A program made the position numbers and the translations under genes. From Selaginella tamariscina (Eukaryota > Streptophyta > Lycopodiopsida > Selaginellales > Selaginellaceae), in the NCBI GenBank assembly GCA_003024785.1, contig PUQB01000002.1, positions 1,482,501-1,546,500 on the forward strand: a stretch of DNA of 64,000 nucleotides, written 5' to 3'. This document shows positions 62,090 to 64,000 of the stretch, one piece after another. Each line of letters begins with the position of its first letter. Positions within the stretch are counted from its first letter, which is position 1. The notes below the pieces were generated by a model. The model saw only the letters and a list, made by a program, of their open reading frames with translations, ran no database searches and was not told where the DNA came from.

Positions 62090-62285
62090 GGGGGTTGGGT
62101 TGCCAGGTCAAGGCGGTAGTGTAGAGCCAAGGCGACACGTGGCAGCCCGGGTAGCAAGCTACCGGATGAACCACCTCCCATAGAAAATTAGGTTAATAGC
62201 ATTGGGAGACGTGCCCCGTATCAACTATTAAACTGATAAGAACAAATATTACACTTGATCTTAGCCAAAAGGCAGAGAAAAATAT
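62090..62285 (-). ncRNA. U2 snRNA-like sequence, full length (variant or pseudogene)
   Basis: The minus strand from 62,285 to 62,090 is 196 nt, the usual plant U2 length. It begins ATATTTTTCTCTGCC (U2: ATACCTTTCTCGGCC), continues TTTTGGCTAAGATCAAGTGT and GTTCTTATCAGTTTAATA, has an Sm-like AATTTTCTA, and has the stem III hairpin GGTAGC-TT-GCTACC. The branch-point-pairing GTAGTA is GTAATA here. Stem IIa is altered, and the two sides of stem IV no longer complement each other. U2 pairs with the intron branch site in the spliceosome. The preserved length and 5' half argue for recent descent from a real gene; the changes argue for a pseudogene or divergent variant. Confidence 0.85.
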
Positions 62286-62310
62286 AAATTTTCTCACCCC
62301 AGCCCTTCCA

Positions 62311-62367
62311 TTATACTGCTTGCCGGACATAAGGCTGAACTCTTGCTTGGCCTCAACAACGTGGCAA
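62311..62367 (-). promoter_or_regulatory. Possible snRNA promoter remnants (TATA-like and USE-like)
   Basis: Read on the minus strand, TATAATGG lies about 25-30 bases before the U2 start, and TTGCCACGTTG (7 of 11 bases of the plant USE, RTCCCACATCG) lies at 62,357-62,367. The USE-TATA gap of about 41 bp is larger than the usual Pol II spacing. Weak evidence. Confidence 0.3.
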
Positions 62368-62937
62368 GAGTAAGGAATATGCCATGTGCAATGCCCTAAA
62401 TGGGCATTTTGTAGGCAATAAAGTGGTTATCAAAGGGAAGGGTCATGGCCTTTCATAACTGCAATATACATGCTTTATACACCTATATGTCATCATATAC
62501 ATATGCATTATACCTCTTTTGCCTCGTGTTGATACACACTATCATTAAACTTAATATCTACACTTAGTAACATATAAAAAGCTGAATGTAGAATACACTT
62601 AAACATATATATCTATGTATAATATTTATTGAAGACTATATCACGTTATAGTATCCTCAGCAACGAACAACTTATCATTGAGGTAAAGATGGAGATACGT
62701 ATCAATGTTAGTAAAAGTTTAAAGTTTATTAGACTACAACATTAATATTAGGAATATATCATTATATATAAAATTTAAACTAAAATCTTGATAATTTAAA
62801 CATAAGTTAGACTTAGAATCTTTGGCATCATGGCATACGTACACATGCATACAAGTGGGAACCAACGACATTCATGAGGTAAAAGGATTAAAATTAGGTA
62901 AGGAAAACAGGGATTAGGGTATTGACTGCTCACAGTC
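62368..62937. other. AT-rich spacer
   Basis: Noncoding AT-rich sequence between the U2-like sequence and the next gene; nothing else recognised. Confidence 0.5.
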
Positions 62938-63360
62938 ATGGTCCGCAGGAAGAAGACAGGGTCCAATCAAGGCGCCAAGAATGAGCATTCAAATCCAGGT
63001 AACGAAGAATTGGTTGATCCGCAAGAACACAGAGAAGCGCAGGAGGAAGACGAAGAAGATGTAGGACCTGTGGAGCCAGACATTCCGTGGGTTCCTCCCA
63101 AGAAGAAACAGAAAATCGCCGAGGAGATCGATTGGGAGCTCGTTTCGGAAAAGCCCGTTTCTGCCGATTCCAAGGAAGTGACTAAGGGCAGAAGGGCAAG
63201 GCAGGGAGAAGCAATAGCGAAGAAGGGCGGAAGTAAGAAGAGCAAAAGGGGGCCGAAGAAGGGCGGAAGGGTAAAACAGGGGGCCAAGGAGGAAGATAGA
63301 GAAGCAAATGTGGGAGCTGTAGCTGGTAATACTCGATCTAGCCGTCTGAGAAAGCGGTAA
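62938..63360 (+). CDS. Small highly charged nuclear-type protein, unknown
   Basis: A 140-residue frame with biased composition. An acidic stretch (EAQEEDEEDVGPVEP) is followed by PWVPPKKKQKIAEEIDWELV and a Lys/Arg/Gly-rich tail with several basic clusters (KKSKRGPKKGGRVKQ) and RSSRLRKR at the end. Basic clusters of this type act as nuclear localisation signals or bind nucleic acid. I do not recognise the family. The stop TAA overlaps GTAAGC after AAAGCG, a good splice donor, so the real protein may continue into another exon. The GC-richer frame against an AT-rich background, and a plausible ATG context (cagtcATGg), support a real gene. Confidence 0.6.
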   Translation: MVRRKKTGSNQGAKNEHSNPGNEELVDPQEHREAQEEDEEDVGPVEPDIPWVPPKKKQKIAEEIDWELVSEKPVSADSKEVTKGRRARQGEAIAKKGGSKKSKRGPKKGGRVKQGAKEEDREANVGAVAGNTRSSRLRKR

Positions 63361-63572
63361 GCTATCTACTTAATCTTTTCTAACTAGTTGTTTATATACA
63401 TTTACCTTTTTGAATATTACGCTTATATGTATCAAACTTGTCCGTTGTGTATGTATGCATCTGGTATGTACGTAGGGAGAGAGACAATGTATATAGCAGA
63501 TGGATATTTATACCAGAATAACTCTTACCATAACAAAAACCAGAGTGTTATGTTGTCTTATTTAGCTTGCAC
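63361..63572. other. Spacer between convergent genes
   Basis: About 210 bp of AT-rich sequence between the stop codons of two convergent genes. Confidence 0.5.
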
Positions 63573-63998
63573 TCAGCAATATCTTGGTGCTCTCCATTCA
63601 ATCTTATATTTCTCCCTTTGGTCCTCAGTCATACACCTGAACAGTCTCCAGTCCTCAGCCACAAGCCTTAGATCACCCAGCTTGTTCTCCAACCCAGTAC
63701 CACAACAGTTAGCATGCATGGTGCAAATCTTATTCAAGTCATTACCACGCTCACAAAACCCACCGAAAAGCTCCGTGCTGAGAAACCGAACATGCAATTC
63801 TAGCTCAGCAAACTCTGGCCCCATCTTGATATCGTTCAGTACGTCTTGGTCGTGTCTGCCGGGGAACCTTGTCCGGGACTCGTACCAGAGCTTGTATAAT
63901 TGTATAGTCTTGTTGCTTGCCACCGCGTGTACAAACCCTCCGTTTGGTCCGTTTGAGAGGTCTGTGTCCACTCCAACATAGTGATCGCAGGCTATTTC
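63573..63998 (-). CDS. Nucleotide-diphospho-sugar transferase domain protein, C-terminal part (5' partial)
   Basis: The minus-strand frame is open to the right edge and ends at 63,573 (about 141 residues visible). It resembles the C-terminal half of plant nucleotide-diphospho-sugar transferase family proteins (Golgi glycosyltransferases related to GT77). Landmarks: CDHYVGVDTDLSNGPNGGF, YKLWYESRTRFPGRHDQDVL, RFLSTELFGGFCERGNDLN and CTMHANCCGTGLENKLGDLR. Such enzymes are type II membrane proteins that add sugars to wall polymers or glycoproteins; the catalytic DxD and membrane anchor should lie beyond the window. No intron is seen. The frame is intact. Confidence 0.85.
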   Translation of the reverse strand, partial: EIACDHYVGVDTDLSNGPNGGFVHAVASNKTIQLYKLWYESRTRFPGRHDQDVLNDIKMGPEFAELELHVRFLSTELFGGFCERGNDLNKICTMHANCCGTGLENKLGDLRLVAEDWRLFRCMTEDQREKYKIEWRAPRYC

Positions 63999-64000
63999 GA

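Overview
This 64 kb window looks like nuclear DNA of a land plant. Most genes are split by short introns with GT..AG borders. The gene families are plant ones: a PLS-type PPR protein, a LOB-domain transcription factor, an auxin response factor C-terminus, an S8A subtilase, a PSPG-box glycosyltransferase and a plant-type eIF4B. (GT)n, (GA)n and (AC)n microsatellites are dense. A fungal/animal-like branched-chain aminotransferase and an ARF without a visible DNA-binding domain hint at a seedless lineage, but the sequence does not settle this.

Layout. 1-16 kb: a PPR gene end, then a mosaic of copied gene pieces (PPR tail, DUF2232-like exon 1, coiled-coil exons, tRNA-Ile). Most of it forms a decayed, nested palindrome of about 10 kb centred near 10.65 kb, with a tandem array of coiled-coil exons in the middle. 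16-21 kb: a DUF2232-like membrane protein gene and a subtilase gene carrying many frame changes. 25-29.4 kb: an ARF-like gene and a branched-chain aminotransferase, converging. 29.4-35.5 kb: very AT-rich DNA with a decayed copy of a dispersed repeat. 35.5-40.4 kb: a young Ty3/gypsy LTR retrotransposon on the minus strand. 41.3-49.6 kb: a gene-rich block with a LOB-domain gene, a UGT, eIF3k and eIF4B head to head across 283 bp, and a universal-stress-protein-like gene. 49.6-56.8 kb: AT-rich DNA, tandem repeats and the GC-richer copy of the dispersed repeat. 56.9-64 kb: a degenerate eIF4A-like helicase gene, broken copies of the stress-protein gene, a 70-bp tandem repeat, a 1-kb hairpin-forming inverted repeat, a full-length U2 snRNA-like sequence, a small basic nuclear-type protein and the end of a nucleotide-sugar transferase gene.

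The genes do not form one pathway. The clearest functional pairing is eIF3k with eIF4B, two translation-initiation genes that share a short divergent promoter with telobox motifs. Several conserved genes carry single-base frame changes, so either many are decaying or the assembly still holds long-read indels. All comparisons were made by eye; boundaries of repeats and pseudogene pieces are approximate.
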